64,000 bases of DNA from Pseudomonadota bacterium (GCA_021801025.1 JAJYYK010000004.1:165107-229106); one strand, 5' to 3'. Shown: positions 48,069 to 59,578, counted from the first letter of the stretch. Made by a program: numbers and translations. The notes: generated by a model from the sequence alone, not told the origin.

Positions 48069-48670
48069 AAACTCACCCCTTTTCCATCATTTGCATCGGC
48101 TTGCTCGCAACAGTCTTCAGTTCTGCAGGTCATGCTGACATTTATAAATGGCGCGATGCCGAGGGGGTTCTGCATTATGGCAATACACTGCCCGCCCAGG
48201 CTGCCGGGTCTGCGATGACGACTTTTGACAACCATGGACAGGTTGTCACCCAAACTGCTGCAGCATTAACGGATAAACAACGTCAAGCGTTGGCCGCCAA
48301 AAATGCCGAAGAAGAAAAACGGCTTCAGGCACAGCAGGCACAACAACGCAGTGACAATGCTTTAATCAACACCTATACGACACCGCAGGAAATTGATGCG
48401 GCGCGCGACCATAACCTGGCACTGACACAACTGGTGATTGAAAGCCTTAAGAGCCGGATGACGCCGTTGCTGGCAAAGCGCGCCAACCTGATTAAAAATG
48501 CGGGCGGCAAAGTATCGAAAAATCCCAATTACGTGAGTAATGAAGCTGAAATTGCAAGCCTGCAAGCTCAACTAACTCAAAATCAACAGGCATTGGTTAG
48601 TACGCGTCAAAAATATGATCAGGAAAAAGCACGGTATATCGAATTAACGGGGAAAATGCCTGCGCATTAG
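48065..48670 (+). CDS. Secreted DUF4124 protein
   Basis: 201 residues with a signal peptide ([23 protein letters not shown]). The mature start [17 protein letters not shown] is the DUF4124 motif, a small domain at the N-terminus of many secreted proteobacterial proteins. The rest is Gln/Ala-rich and predicted helical (residues 75-200). Starts at a GTG overlapping the pyrE stop (GTGA), so it is co-translated. Function unknown. Confidence 0.83.
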   Translation: MKTHPFSIICIGLLATVFSSAGHADIYKWRDAEGVLHYGNTLPAQAAGSAMTTFDNHGQVVTQTAAALTDKQRQALAAKNAEEEKRLQAQQAQQRSDNALINTYTTPQEIDAARDHNLALTQLVIESLKSRMTPLLAKRANLIKNAGGKVSKNPNYVSNEAEIASLQAQLTQNQQALVSTRQKYDQEKARYIELTGKMPAH

Positions 48671-48760
48671 GGTTCGTTAATAAAATTAAAAATAAAACAG
48701 TCATTCAATTTCAGTCACTGGTCATAGGAATGATTCAGAAAATGATTAATGCAACGTTAC

Positions 48761-48794
48761 GTTAATTGCTCAAACGAACGATTGCGCAATTAAC
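48761..48794. terminator. Possible terminator hairpin between convergent genes
   Basis: GTTAATTGC (48761-48769) and GCAATTAAC (48786-48794) form a perfect 9-bp stem with a 16-base loop, followed by a TTTATT stretch. It lies in the 196-bp AT-rich gap between the DUF4124 gene and the convergent glutamine-rich gene. The stem is weak in GC, so termination is uncertain. Confidence 0.4.
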
Positions 48795-48866
48795 TTTATT
48801 AAAATCATTGTCTGATTTGTTGGCCCAGTTTTCTGGTTGGAATGGCCTGAAAACTCGAAAAAGTCG

Positions 48867-49583
48867 CTATCTGGCAAGTGGTCGAATCTGTGACCGATTT
48901 GGTAACGATTTTTTACTTGAAGATGTGGCAGTATTTCCATGACCTGGCCACCACGGAAACCCTCCGCCCCAACCCCAACCCCAATCCCAACCACTATTCT
49001 GGTTAATCTGATTTTGGCTTTGCTGCGCTGCTGTTTGCTGCTGAGCCGCCAATAATAAATTCTGTTGTTGTGCAATAATCATCTGTTGTTGCTGCATCAA
49101 CAAAGCTTGCTGCTGCGATTTTTGCTCCTCACGCTTACGCAAGTCCTGTTTTTTCTGAGCCAAACGCTGCGCTTGCTGCTGTTGTAAGCGCTTGCGTTTA
49201 TCCGTCGCATCCAGCAATTGATATCCCATCATTTCCTGTTGCATAAAATGTGGACTTTGATGCAGAAAATACAAACGATCAAAATCAGCATTCAGCCTCG
49301 CTTGCGCGGCATCCATCGTCTGTTGAAGAGAATTCAAAGCTTGCGCACCCGCGCCCTGTTCTTTTCGGTCTTGTAACTTCTGTCGATCCAGTTGCAACAA
49401 CTGCTGATCTATCTGATATTGTTGAACCAGTGCCTCGCTTGACTGCACTTGTTGCATAGCTTCGCGCTGTTCCGGCGACAAAGACCCTGCATTAGGATCC
49501 TGCGCCAAGGCGAGATTACCTGCCAACAAAAAAACAGATAACATCGCCACACCTTTTTTCATCAACCTGTTGGAGATAGTCAT
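48867..49583 (-). CDS. Glutamine-rich coiled-coil secreted protein, unknown
   Basis: 238 residues with a signal peptide (KKGVAMLSVFLLAGNLALA, cut at about 27). About a third of residues 30-200 are glutamine, arranged in long helical coiled-coil stretches, ending in a Trp/Gly cluster (GWDWGWGWGGGFPWWPGHG at about 200) and a basic tail. I do not recognise the family. Composition and heptads suggest an envelope protein with structural or binding role. The start has no clear ribosome site. Confidence 0.65.
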   Translation of the reverse strand: MTISNRLMKKGVAMLSVFLLAGNLALAQDPNAGSLSPEQREAMQQVQSSEALVQQYQIDQQLLQLDRQKLQDRKEQGAGAQALNSLQQTMDAAQARLNADFDRLYFLHQSPHFMQQEMMGYQLLDATDKRKRLQQQQAQRLAQKKQDLRKREEQKSQQQALLMQQQQMIIAQQQNLLLAAQQQTAAQQSQNQINQNSGWDWGWGWGGGFPWWPGHGNTATSSSKKSLPNRSQIRPLAR

Positions 49584-49664
49584 TAAGTTTACATTGCTCG
49601 GTGATCGTATTTTAAAGATAGTCGAATCCAGGTTAAAGGGGCAACGGCGGCAAAATCGGCTTTT

Positions 49665-50351
49665 TTATTTATTTGCAGTGCCGACCAACAAGCGCTGTAC
49701 CGCCGCACGGTCAAATGGCGGCAAAAGCGTATTTTCAATAGACACACCAGTCAAAACAGGATAGTTTGAACGAAATAGCGTAATGTCTTTTTGTGACATA
49801 TCGTCAATGGCGACATCCCAAGTGCCTGTAGACAAACCTGTTACCGATTGGTCGATTAATGGAAACAGCCCTCCTGCACTAAACTCATCACCCTGTCGGG
49901 GCCGCAATGTTGCCACAACACGTCCTACATATGTAATGGAATTGGGTTTTACTGTCAGATTCAAAAACAGAGGAACCGAAAACATACCGACGAAGGGAAA
50001 TGCTTTGGCATTGCCCCATATGTCGTCGAGTGTATATTGTCCAGGAGCAAGGGCCATACGCACGAGATAGATTGTATGATCGCCTTCATCGACGGAATCA
50101 TCATCCTCGTTTATACGAAAATTTTGTTGATCGTCTTTGCCTTGCGCATGTAGTTTTGAAAATTTAATGACGAATGGTTTTGGTTCATAGCGGCTTTTTT
50201 CTGCCCGCGAAATGTCAATAGTCATCAGGACAAGGGATTTAGATGTTGTATCAACCTTGGCAGATTTATTGTTAATGGCCATTGGATTTACTGTTGCACA
50301 ACCCGTTAACAAGGCGCAACTTATGACCACTAACGCTACTAATCGATTCAT
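49665..50351 (-). CDS. Putative lipoprotein, unknown
   Basis: 228 residues. The lipobox LLTGC at about residues 15-19 in MNRLVALVVISCALLTGCATV predicts lipid attachment at Cys18. The body is beta-rich (VKPNSITYVGRVVATLRPRQGDEF) and carries an acidic stretch EDDDSVDEGDH. The pattern, a lipoprotein describing a 'LAPGQYTL..W' segment, resembles DUF2846-type envelope proteins, but this is uncertain. A GGAGTTGAGG site precedes the ATG. Same strand as the Q-rich gene, 81 bp apart. Confidence 0.7.
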   Translation of the reverse strand: MNRLVALVVISCALLTGCATVNPMAINNKSAKVDTTSKSLVLMTIDISRAEKSRYEPKPFVIKFSKLHAQGKDDQQNFRINEDDDSVDEGDHTIYLVRMALAPGQYTLDDIWGNAKAFPFVGMFSVPLFLNLTVKPNSITYVGRVVATLRPRQGDEFSAGGLFPLIDQSVTGLSTGTWDVAIDDMSQKDITLFRSNYPVLTGVSIENTLLPPFDRAAVQRLLVGTANK

Positions 50352-50463
50352 TCCTCAACTCCAGTCTGTTTGTAAATTGGAAAACGACCAATTTAAGTTC
50401 AAAACACAACCCCCGTTTTAACACAAGGGGAAGCTACTCTTTCCTGTCAAATTTGTTTTGTCG

Positions 50464-50610
50464 CTACAGCATATCTTGTTGCCAATATGAATTACGCCTC
50501 ATTCTAAAATCAGCTTCTGAGACAGGGCGATCATTCGCTCGCATATGCTTGATAACCGGTTCATGGCACAAAGCCCTGGCGCCCCAAATTCCAGCCACCA
50601 CCTTAACCAC
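50464..50610 (-). CDS. Possible 48-residue ORF between gatB and the lipoprotein gene
   Basis: The 356-bp gap between gatB and the lipoprotein gene holds no long gene. On the minus strand a GTG at 50610 opens a 48-codon frame ending in TAG. The product reads like protein, with VVAGIWGARALCHEP, ANDRPVSEADFRMRR and the end NSYWQQDML. Upstream the same frame is closed by a stop about 8 codons before, and the neighbouring frame (RWLDCVRAMRAMAGC) also looks protein-like, so this may be the remnant of a frameshifted gene. No recognised family. Confidence 0.25.
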   Translation of the reverse strand: MVKVVAGIWGARALCHEPVIKHMRANDRPVSEADFRMRRNSYWQQDML

Positions 50611-50707
50611 CTGCCGACGAACAGTTTTGGCTCACACCCAGCCATCGCACGCATGGCACGAACGCAATCAAGCCACCGGGATTGCTTCTCTCTCCAACCG
50701 AAAACAC

Positions 50708-52165
50708 TTAGTCCGGGTGTGATGGACGTCCCAGTTGCTCAATCAGCATTTCATTCAGTTGTTGCGGGTTGGCCTTCCCTTGACTGGCCTTCATCACTTG
50801 GCCTACCAGGAACCCCAGCATTTTTTCTTTGCCGGCGCGGTATTCCGCCACCTGCGCCGGGAACTTCGCCAACACCTCTGCGATCATGGCGGAGATGGCT
50901 CCGCTGTCAGACACTTGGCGCAATCCCCGTGCAGCAATAATCTCATCCACACTGCCTTCGCCTTGCCACAGGGCTTCAAATACGGTTTTCCCCAGTTTTC
51001 CCGATACGGTACCGTCTTGCACGCGCAGGATCAGTAGCCCCAATTGCCCGGCTGAAATGGGGTTGGCAGAAAACGCCAGTTCATTGCGGTTGAGTGCGGC
51101 CAACAGTTCGCCCGTCATCCAGTTGGCGCATTGTTTGGCTGCACCGCCGCTTGCGAGCACCATCTGTTCAAAGTATTCCGCCATCACACGGACCGACGTG
51201 AGTATTCCTGCGTCATAGTCGGACAAACCATACTGTGCGACCAAGCGTGCACGCAGGCGCCACGGCAATTCCGGCATATCGGCTTCAGTACGGGCTATCC
51301 ATGCATCGCTGATGACAACAGGCAACAGGTCGGGGTCGGGGAAATAACGGTAATCGAATGCGTCTTCCTTGCTGCGCATGGTGCGGGTTTCATCCTTGTC
51401 CGCATCATACAGGCGGGTTTCTTGCCGTATTCTGTTTCCCTCTTCCAACAATTCAATTTGTCGTCGCGCTTCATAATCGATGGCGCGTTCCAGAAAGCGG
51501 AAAGAGTTCAGGTTTTTGATTTCGCAACGGGTGCCCAGCGTCGTGCTGCCCACAGGGCGTACGGAAACATTGGCGTCGCAACGGAAACTTCCTTCCTGCA
51601 TGTTGCCGTCGCAAATGTCCAGCCACATCACCAAATTGTGTAGCGTGCGCGCATAGGCCACCGCTTCTGCCGCACTGCGCAAGTCGGGTTCCGAGACGAT
51701 TTCCAGCAGAGGCACCCCGGCACGATTGAGATCGATACCCGTCAAACCGGGTGCTTCGCCGTGTAAAGACTTGCCGGCGTCTTCCTCCAGATGCGCACGG
51801 GTGATGCGAATCAATTTTTCTCCGCTCGCCGTGCTGATGAGCAAACTGCCGCCTTGCACAATGGGCTCATCCATTTGGCTGATCTGGTAGCCTTTGGGCA
51901 AATCCGGATAAAAATAATTCTTGCGCGCAAACACGGAACGACGATTAATGGGCGCACCGATGGCCAGCCCCAAACGGATCGCCCGCTCCACCGCGCCGCG
52001 GTTGAGCACCGGCAACACACCGGGCAAGGCCAAATCAACCGCGCATGCCTGGGTATTGGGATCCGCACCAAACGCGGTGCTCGCACCAGAAAAGATCTTG
52101 GTTTGCGTTGACAATTGGGCGTGCACTTCCAAACCCACTACAATTTCCCACTGCGTCATGCCCAC
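50708..52165 (-). CDS. gatB: Asp-tRNA(Asn)/Glu-tRNA(Gln) amidotransferase subunit B
   Basis: Kinase and tRNA-binding subunit of GatCAB, which corrects misacylated Glu-tRNA-Gln or Asp-tRNA-Asn. 485 residues. Signatures: [21 protein letters not shown], the [11 protein letters not shown] region, [14 protein letters not shown], and [19 protein letters not shown]; a C-terminal YqeY-like tail domain follows. Begins 3 bases after gatA. Confidence 0.98.
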   Translation of the reverse strand: MGMTQWEIVVGLEVHAQLSTQTKIFSGASTAFGADPNTQACAVDLALPGVLPVLNRGAVERAIRLGLAIGAPINRRSVFARKNYFYPDLPKGYQISQMDEPIVQGGSLLISTASGEKLIRITRAHLEEDAGKSLHGEAPGLTGIDLNRAGVPLLEIVSEPDLRSAAEAVAYARTLHNLVMWLDICDGNMQEGSFRCDANVSVRPVGSTTLGTRCEIKNLNSFRFLERAIDYEARRQIELLEEGNRIRQETRLYDADKDETRTMRSKEDAFDYRYFPDPDLLPVVISDAWIARTEADMPELPWRLRARLVAQYGLSDYDAGILTSVRVMAEYFEQMVLASGGAAKQCANWMTGELLAALNRNELAFSANPISAGQLGLLILRVQDGTVSGKLGKTVFEALWQGEGSVDEIIAARGLRQVSDSGAISAMIAEVLAKFPAQVAEYRAGKEKMLGFLVGQVMKASQGKANPQQLNEMLIEQLGRPSHPD

Positions 52166-52168
52166 CCC

Positions 52169-53629
52169 TTATCCCCGAAATGCATCCGGCATGCGCTCAT
52201 GCCAGTCTGTCGCCTGCTGAAACTGATGCGCAATACCCAGCAGGTGCGCTTCGCTAAAGTAATTGCCAATCAATTGCAAACCTGTTGGCCTGTTGCGATG
52301 ATCCAAACCGCATGGAATCGACATTCCCGGCAATCCGGCCAAATTCACCGCGATAGTGTAAATGTCGGATAAGTACATGGCCACGGGGTCATCCGTTTTT
52401 TCACCCCGGTTAAACGCCGTATCGGGTGTGGTTGGCCCCATGATGACATCGCACTGAGTAAATGCCTGGGTAAAATCCTGCGCGATTAAACGACGTATTT
52501 TTTGAGCTTGCAGATAATAGGCATCGTAATAGCCGTGTGATAGCACATAGGTGCCAATCATAATGCGTCGTTTGACTTCTGCACCGAAACCTTGCGCGCG
52601 CGTTTTTTCATACATGTCATCGAGATCGTCGTAATTAGGTGCGCGATAACCGTAACGCACGCCATCAAAACGCGACAGGTTGGTGGAGGCTTCAGCCGGC
52701 GCAAGCACATAATATACCGGGATAGACAGACTGCTGTTGGGCAAACTGATCTCCACAGTCTGTGCGCCCAACTTGCGGTATTCGTCCAAAGCCGCCTCAA
52801 CCGAACGGGCGACTTCATCACTCAATCCGGCAGCAAAAAATTCTCGTGGCAAGCCGATTTTCAATCCGGCCAGAGGTTGATCCAGAAGCCGGGTGTAATC
52901 CTCAGTCTGACGTTCCAGACTGGTGGAGTCGCGTGCATCGAAGCCAGCCAATACGTTCATCAGCAAGGCACAATCTTCAGCCGATTTGGCCATGGGGCCG
53001 GCCTGATCCAGGCTGGAGGCAAAGGCAATCATGCCATAACGCGACACCACACCGTAAGTAGGTTTTAGTCCGGTAATCCCAGTCAGTGCAGCAGGCTGAC
53101 GAATAGAGCCGCCCGTATCGCTGCCGGTTGCTACCGGTGCCAGCCGTGCCGCCACGGCGGCAGCCGAACCACCGGAAGATCCGCCTGGCACAGCAGCCAG
53201 ATCCCAGGGATTACTCACCGCGCCAAAATAAGAAGTTTCGTTGGACGACCCCATGGCAAATTCGTCCATATTGGTCTTGCCCAGATTGACCATTCCGGCT
53301 TGTTTGCATTGCGTGATGATGTGGGCGTCATACGGCGCAATAAAATTTTCCAGCATTTTTGACCCGCAGGTTGTCCGCCATCCTTCAGTGCAAAAAATAT
53401 CTTTGTGCGCAATGGGAATCCCGGTTAATGGCGCTGCGTTTCCATCTGCGAGGCGCATATCTGCCTGCGCCGCAGCCTCCAGACTGGCGGCCTCGTTCAG
53501 GGTAATAAATGCATTGGTGCTGGGGTTGTAACGCTGGATACGTTCCAGAAACAACTGCGTTAATTCCACGCTGGAGATTTGTCTGGAAGCCAGCATGCTT
53601 GATAAGCGACTCAATCCGTAATTAATCAT
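52169..53629 (-). CDS. gatA: Asp-tRNA(Asn)/Glu-tRNA(Gln) amidotransferase subunit A
   Basis: Amidase subunit that releases ammonia from glutamine for the tRNA transamidation. 486 residues from the ATG at 53629. The amidase signature [12 protein letters not shown] and the Ser-Ser-Lys triad are seen (Lys in IPIAHKDIF, cis-Ser in [15 protein letters not shown], nucleophilic Ser in the GGSI region). Preceded by gatC by one base. Confidence 0.98.
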   Translation of the reverse strand: MINYGLSRLSSMLASRQISSVELTQLFLERIQRYNPSTNAFITLNEAASLEAAAQADMRLADGNAAPLTGIPIAHKDIFCTEGWRTTCGSKMLENFIAPYDAHIITQCKQAGMVNLGKTNMDEFAMGSSNETSYFGAVSNPWDLAAVPGGSSGGSAAAVAARLAPVATGSDTGGSIRQPAALTGITGLKPTYGVVSRYGMIAFASSLDQAGPMAKSAEDCALLMNVLAGFDARDSTSLERQTEDYTRLLDQPLAGLKIGLPREFFAAGLSDEVARSVEAALDEYRKLGAQTVEISLPNSSLSIPVYYVLAPAEASTNLSRFDGVRYGYRAPNYDDLDDMYEKTRAQGFGAEVKRRIMIGTYVLSHGYYDAYYLQAQKIRRLIAQDFTQAFTQCDVIMGPTTPDTAFNRGEKTDDPVAMYLSDIYTIAVNLAGLPGMSIPCGLDHRNRPTGLQLIGNYFSEAHLLGIAHQFQQATDWHERMPDAFRG

Positions 53630-53630
53630 T

Positions 53631-53918
53631 TCAGTCGATGACCTGCGGAACAAAATACAGACCTTCTGCGGCCTGTGGCGCAAGCGCCTGAAAAACCGTG
53701 CGCCGGTTATACTCTGTCACAAGGTCTTCACGCAACCGCTGATGAACATCTTGAGCATGCGCCATTGGCGCAACACCTTCGGTGTCGACAGCTTGCATTG
53801 CGGTGACCAGGGCAAAAATACCGTTGATCTGTTGTTGGTAGGCTTGTGCTTCATCATCGCTGACAGCAATGCGAGCAAGTTTTGCGACGCGCTGAACATC
53901 TTGTAAATTTAATGACAT
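53631..53918 (-). CDS. gatC: Asp-tRNA(Asn)/Glu-tRNA(Gln) amidotransferase subunit C
   Basis: Small stabilising subunit of GatCAB. 95 residues; [32 protein letters not shown] and the C-terminal [21 protein letters not shown] are conserved. First gene of gatCAB, divergent from mreB. Confidence 0.96.
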   Translation of the reverse strand: MSLNLQDVQRVAKLARIAVSDDEAQAYQQQINGIFALVTAMQAVDTEGVAPMAHAQDVHQRLREDLVTEYNRRTVFQALAPQAAEGLYFVPQVID

Positions 53919-53993
53919 AATGTTTAAATATCTTCACTGAAAATTCCCCAGTTAGGTTATCATATTAGGTCTGGACTCGCCAGCGGCTTGTCA

Positions 53994-54067
53994 GGACTTA
54001 CCACCAAATAAATGTTCATTTGGTGATCGATAAGTCCCCGGAATTGAATATGAAGAAATTCAATTCC
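53994..54067. promoter_or_regulatory. Twin hairpins in the mreB leader region
   Basis: In the 203-bp gap between gatC and mreB, GGACTTA (53994-54000) pairs with TAAGTCC (54031-54037) around an inner CACCAAAT/ATTTGGTG stem. Two bases later GGAATTGAAT (54040-54049) pairs perfectly with ATTCAATTCC (54058-54067), followed by TTTT. The second is terminator-like on the plus strand, so the pair could act as an attenuator or leader structure before mreB, or be an intergenic repeat. Confidence 0.5.
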
Positions 54068-54085
54068 TTTTGACGCATATATTAA

Positions 54086-55165
<1,080 letters not shown>

Positions 55166-55210
55166 ATCCAGATCTGAATTAACACGCGCTGAGCAGGTTA
55201 TTGACATAAT

Positions 55211-56065
55211 ATGGCAACCCACTCCCATCAAGATTTATTCCCGCATGGTTTGAGTGCGGGCGCAAAACTGCTGGTTTATTTGTTGCTGAGCATTGTACTG
55301 ATTACCATTGATGCCCGTTTTCGCGTGCTTAAGCCAGTGCGTGCAGCGGCCAGTATCGCCGTTTTTTCTTTACAGGAAACCGTGCAAAAACCCTGGTTGA
55401 TCTGGCGGAAAATGGACGCTTTTTTTACCCGACAAAGCCAATTGTTACATGACAACCAAAATCTGCATCAGCAGAGCGTGCTCTGGCACTTAAGCCAGCA
55501 GCGTGTCAACCATCTCGAGCAAGAAAATCAGCGTTTGCGCGCGCTGCTTGCTTTGCAACAACAACACACTCTGCAAAGCCACGCGGCTGAAATTATTGGT
55601 GTACCACGAGACCCCTACGAACGTAAAATTACTGTTGACCAAGGCAGCCAACAAGGTATACAGGCCGGATCTGCCGTGATCGATGAGGCGGGTTTAATCG
55701 GGCAAGTCACCCGGGTTTACCCTTTAACCAGCGAAATCACCTTGATGACAGACAAAGACCAATCAGTGCCAATTCAAATCAATCGAACGGGCGAACGGGC
55801 AATTCTGTTTGGCGATGGATCGAACCATGGTGCCACATTGCGTTATTTGCCTAACAATACCGACATCCGGGTGGGCGACCTGCTGGTGACCTCAGGGCTG
55901 GACGGTTTTTATCCAGCAGGGTTACCCGTCGCAACAGTAACCCATGTAGATTTTGCGAGCAACCGCGCTTTTGCCCTGGTAGTTTGCCAAACTTTGGGCG
56001 CAGTAGATCGAAATCGACATGTGTTAATTTTGAATACCGCAAAAAATTCAGGACACACCCATTAA
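55211..56065 (+). CDS. mreC: Rod-shape protein MreC
   Basis: Bitopic elongasome protein linking MreB to the periplasmic synthases. 284 residues: one membrane helix at about 18-36, a coiled coil at about 60-115 (QQRVNHLEQENQRLRALLALQQQ), then the double beta-barrel core with AEIIGVPRDPYERKITVDQGSQQGIQAGSAVID. In order after mreB. Confidence 0.95.
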   Translation: MATHSHQDLFPHGLSAGAKLLVYLLLSIVLITIDARFRVLKPVRAAASIAVFSLQETVQKPWLIWRKMDAFFTRQSQLLHDNQNLHQQSVLWHLSQQRVNHLEQENQRLRALLALQQQHTLQSHAAEIIGVPRDPYERKITVDQGSQQGIQAGSAVIDEAGLIGQVTRVYPLTSEITLMTDKDQSVPIQINRTGERAILFGDGSNHGATLRYLPNNTDIRVGDLLVTSGLDGFYPAGLPVATVTHVDFASNRAFALVVCQTLGAVDRNRHVLILNTAKNSGHTH

Positions 56066-56080
56066 TACCATGTCAATACC

Positions 56081-56599
56081 ATGCCCATGATTGCACCCAA
56101 AGGTGTGGCCATTTCAACCCGGCAACATGGCTGGTTGATTGCAACCAGTTTGCTGATCGCTCTGGCATGTAACCTCTTGCCCTGGCAAGTAGATTTATTG
56201 TGGTTACGGCCAGATTTCTTGCTGTTAGTGACCCTGTATTGGGCCATTTATCAACCCAACGACATTGGGATTGGTAGCGCGTGGTGGTTAGGGCTCATGG
56301 AAGACATGGCCGATGGCGCGCATTTGGGACAGCATGCCCTGGCCTACGCTGTCGCGGTGTATGCAATAACATTTTTTCAGCGCCGCCTTTACAATTTTCC
56401 GCCTTGGCAACAGATTTTACCGATTATGGCGACGCTATTGATCGAACAATTGATGACTGTGGTGATTGCCACCTTTGTCGGCGATTCGCGTCAAGTGTTG
56501 CTTTATTTCTCTGCCGTGCTCACAGGCACTTTGTGCTGGATTCCCATTTGGTACCTGTTGCGTATCCAGCACGGGCCTGCGCGGCCTCGCCAACAATGA
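56081..56599 (+). CDS. mreD: Rod-shape protein MreD
   Basis: Polytopic inner-membrane protein of the elongasome. 172 residues and five or six membrane helices; WLRPDFLLLVTLYWAIYQP and WWLGLMEDMADGAHLGQHALAYA are MreD hallmarks. The stop overlaps the mrdA start as ATGA. An in-frame ATG at 56087 is an alternative start. Confidence 0.93.
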   Translation: MPMIAPKGVAISTRQHGWLIATSLLIALACNLLPWQVDLLWLRPDFLLLVTLYWAIYQPNDIGIGSAWWLGLMEDMADGAHLGQHALAYAVAVYAITFFQRRLYNFPPWQQILPIMATLLIEQLMTVVIATFVGDSRQVLLYFSAVLTGTLCWIPIWYLLRIQHGPARPRQQ

Positions 56600-58491
56600 A
56601 ATCAAGGGTCGAACTGCGGCATTATCACACCGATATTTCGGATTTTAGACGGCGTCTTTTGATTGTCACTGCGGGTGTGGTGATTGCATTTGTATTATTG
56701 ATCGCACGATGGGTAGACATTCAAATACTTCACCACAACGATTATCTTGTTCAAGCTGAAAATAACCGTATTTCATTGATACCGATTACACCCAACCGGG
56801 GCATCATCACTGATCGAAATGGCATGGTATTGGCAAACAATTATTCTGCCTACACCGTAGAATTAACTCCCAGCAAGATCGCCAACCTCAACGATACCAT
56901 TAATGCAATTGCCCAATTGATCCCCATTACCCCAGTCGATCGGCGACATTTTTTTAAATCCCTGGCTGACAATCATCATTTTGCCAGCCTGCCTTTGCGT
57001 ACCCATTTGACCGATGAAGAAGCAGCCAAGATTGCCGCCAATGTGTTTCGATTGCCAGGCGTCGAAGTTAATGCGCGCTTGTTTCGTCACTATCCTCAAG
57101 GCAAAGTGGCTGCCCACTTACTGGGTTATGTCAGCCGGTTGAATGATGCGGACATCACAAAGTTACAGTCTGCAGGACGTTATGATAATTACCGGGGTGC
57201 AGACCATATTGGCAAAACGGGGATTGAGCAAAGCTATGAAGCACTTTTACATGGCAACACGGGCTATGAACAGGTAGAAACCGATGCGGGAGGACATGCC
57301 GTACGGCTACTCGCCCACAATGCGCCCATTTCCGGTGACAAACTAACGCTGTGGCTGGATTCTCGTATGGAAGCCATTGCTGAAAAGGCATTTGGAGATC
57401 ACCGGGGGGCACTGGTTGCGATAGATGTTCATACTGGTGGGATATTGGCCATGGTGAGCCAACCCGGATTTGATCCCAACCTGTTCATCGACGGCATCGA
57501 CAGCACCGACTGGGATGCACTGAACAACTCTTCTGACCACCCTTTGATTGACCGTGCTCTGCGTAGCGCATATCCTGAAGGTTCTACCCTTAAACCGTTC
57601 ATGGCACTGGCTGGCTTGCACTACGGGGTACGTACTCCGGAGCAAACCATTTATGATCCTGGTTATTTCGCCTTTCCCGGCAGCAGTCACCATTACCGGG
57701 ACTGGGCGCCCAATGGACACGGTACTGTGGACATGCACAAATCACTGGTGGTGTCCTGCGACACTTATTATTACCACTTGGCGAATGATCTCGGTATAGT
57801 CCGTATGCACGACTTTCTGTCACAATTCGGTTTTGGTCGCAAAACGGGTATCGACCTCGAGGGCGAGAAACCGGGTGTATTGCCTTCACCTGCATGGAAA
57901 GCAAAATTTTCACGCCAGCCCTGGTACCCCGGAGAAACGGTGATTTGTGGCATTGGGCAAGGGTATAATCTGGCCACGCCATTGCAACTGGCCGTAGCGA
58001 CCGCCAGTTTGGCGAATGGCGGTATGGTATTACGTCCCCAATTGGTGAAGCGCATTGTTGACAGCCACACGGGCATCGCGCGCGACCTGCCCACACAAGT
58101 TGTGGGCCAGGTTAACCTGCCTCCCGACCAGCTGAAAGTTATTGTCGATGCCATGATTGATGTCACCCGCCCCGGCGGTACGGCAGTAGGTGCCTTTGTG
58201 GGGGCGCCCTATCTGGTGGCTGCGAAAACGGGCACGGCTCAAGTGGTGGGGATTCGTCAAAATGAGAAATACCATGCGGCCGACCTGGACATGACACATC
58301 GCGATCACGCGGTATTGATTGCTTTTGCACCGGCCGACGCGCCAAAAATTGCCGTTGCGGTGCTGGTCGAAAATGGCGGACATGGCGGCACGGCTGCCGG
58401 TCCGATTGCGAGGGCAGTGATGGATTACTATTTGTTAGGAAAATTACCTGCGCCCGCACCGCAAACAGGGGGGCCTGTTCATGGGCATTAA
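56596..58491 (+). CDS. mrdA: Penicillin-binding protein 2, elongation transpeptidase
   Basis: Class B PBP that cross-links side-wall peptidoglycan with RodA. The ATG at 56596 gives 631 residues starting MKSRVELRHYHTDISDFRRR; a longer frame back to 56281 lies within mreD. Membrane helix at about 21-41, then TPNRGIITDRNGMVLA; active-site motifs STLK (GSTLKPFMA), SCD (SCDTYYYHLANDLG) and KTG (AAKTGTAQV). Confidence 0.97.
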   Translation: MKSRVELRHYHTDISDFRRRLLIVTAGVVIAFVLLIARWVDIQILHHNDYLVQAENNRISLIPITPNRGIITDRNGMVLANNYSAYTVELTPSKIANLNDTINAIAQLIPITPVDRRHFFKSLADNHHFASLPLRTHLTDEEAAKIAANVFRLPGVEVNARLFRHYPQGKVAAHLLGYVSRLNDADITKLQSAGRYDNYRGADHIGKTGIEQSYEALLHGNTGYEQVETDAGGHAVRLLAHNAPISGDKLTLWLDSRMEAIAEKAFGDHRGALVAIDVHTGGILAMVSQPGFDPNLFIDGIDSTDWDALNNSSDHPLIDRALRSAYPEGSTLKPFMALAGLHYGVRTPEQTIYDPGYFAFPGSSHHYRDWAPNGHGTVDMHKSLVVSCDTYYYHLANDLGIVRMHDFLSQFGFGRKTGIDLEGEKPGVLPSPAWKAKFSRQPWYPGETVICGIGQGYNLATPLQLAVATASLANGGMVLRPQLVKRIVDSHTGIARDLPTQVVGQVNLPPDQLKVIVDAMIDVTRPGGTAVGAFVGAPYLVAAKTGTAQVVGIRQNEKYHAADLDMTHRDHAVLIAFAPADAPKIAVAVLVENGGHGGTAAGPIARAVMDYYLLGKLPAPAPQTGGPVHGH

Positions 58492-59578
58492 ACGCATTTT
58501 GCTTAAACTGTCCTCCCACCTCGATTACCCCTTACTCATTATGTTGCTGATACTGATGTTACTGAGCTTGTTTGTACAGTACAGCGCGGGCAATGAAAAC
58601 ACAACGCACCTACTGATGCAAGGCGGCAACCTGTTGATTGCTCTGATTGTTCTTGTGCTTGTTGCCAACATCTCGCCGTGGCATCTGCTGTCGCTGGCCG
58701 TACCACTTTACGTTGGAGGTGTGCTGCTGCTGTTGGGGGTCGCGACTTTTGGTGATGTCATCAATGGTTCACGGCGGTGGCTACATCTGGGTGTATTACG
58801 CATCCAGCCATCGGAAATCCTCAAAATTGCTGCACCGCTGATGCTGGCCTGGTACTTCCATACCCGTGAAGCCACATTGCGACTTGCAGATTACGGCATT
58901 GCTGCCGCGCTGTTGGCATTGCCTGTGCTCCTTGTGGCACGGCAACCCGATCTGGGTACGGCGTTGTTGATCGCGGCATCAGGATTTTATGTACTGTTTT
59001 TTGCAGGCTTACCCTGGCGACTCTTTCTTGGCAGCGTGGCGCTTGCAGGAGCCAGTTTGCCTCTGGTGTGGCATTTTTTGCATGACTACCAAAAACAGCG
59101 TCTTTTGACTCTGCTTGACCCGACCAAAGATCCGCTGGGTGCGGGTTACCACATTATTCAATCCAGCATAGCCATCGGCTCAGGAGGCATTTTGGGCGAG
59201 GGTTGGTTACAAGGTACGCAAGCCCATCTGGATTTTTTACCTGAACATACTACTGACTTCGTGTTCGCCGTCTTCGGTGAGGAATTTGGTTTGCTGGGCA
59301 ATATCCTGTTATTGCTTTTATATCTGGCAATCATTTTACGCGGGCTTATCCTGACCGACCGCGCGCCCAATCTGTTTGCGCGTTTGCTTTCTGCCAGCAT
59401 TACTTTATCCTTCTTTACCTATGTGTTCGTGAATATGGGTATGGTATCGGGCATTTTACCCGTGGTGGGGGTTCCTTTACCGATGATCAGTTATGGCGGT
59501 ACAGCGCAACTGATCGTGTTGCTTGGTTTTGGTATGATGATGAGTGCCAATACGCATAGAATGTTGAATAAATCATGA
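58481..59578 (+). CDS. rodA: Elongation SEDS glycosyltransferase RodA
   Basis: Lipid II polymerase of the elongasome. 365 residues, about ten membrane helices. Marks: FGDVINGSRRWLHLGVLRIQPSEILK, RQPDLGTALLIAASG (catalytic Asp region), TDFVFAVFGEEFGLLGN, and GVPLPMISYGGTAQLIVLL. It overlaps mrdA by 11 bases and rlpA by 4. Paralogue of ftsW. Confidence 0.97.
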   Translation: MGIKRILLKLSSHLDYPLLIMLLILMLLSLFVQYSAGNENTTHLLMQGGNLLIALIVLVLVANISPWHLLSLAVPLYVGGVLLLLGVATFGDVINGSRRWLHLGVLRIQPSEILKIAAPLMLAWYFHTREATLRLADYGIAAALLALPVLLVARQPDLGTALLIAASGFYVLFFAGLPWRLFLGSVALAGASLPLVWHFLHDYQKQRLLTLLDPTKDPLGAGYHIIQSSIAIGSGGILGEGWLQGTQAHLDFLPEHTTDFVFAVFGEEFGLLGNILLLLLYLAIILRGLILTDRAPNLFARLLSASITLSFFTYVFVNMGMVSGILPVVGVPLPMISYGGTAQLIVLLGFGMMMSANTHRMLNKS

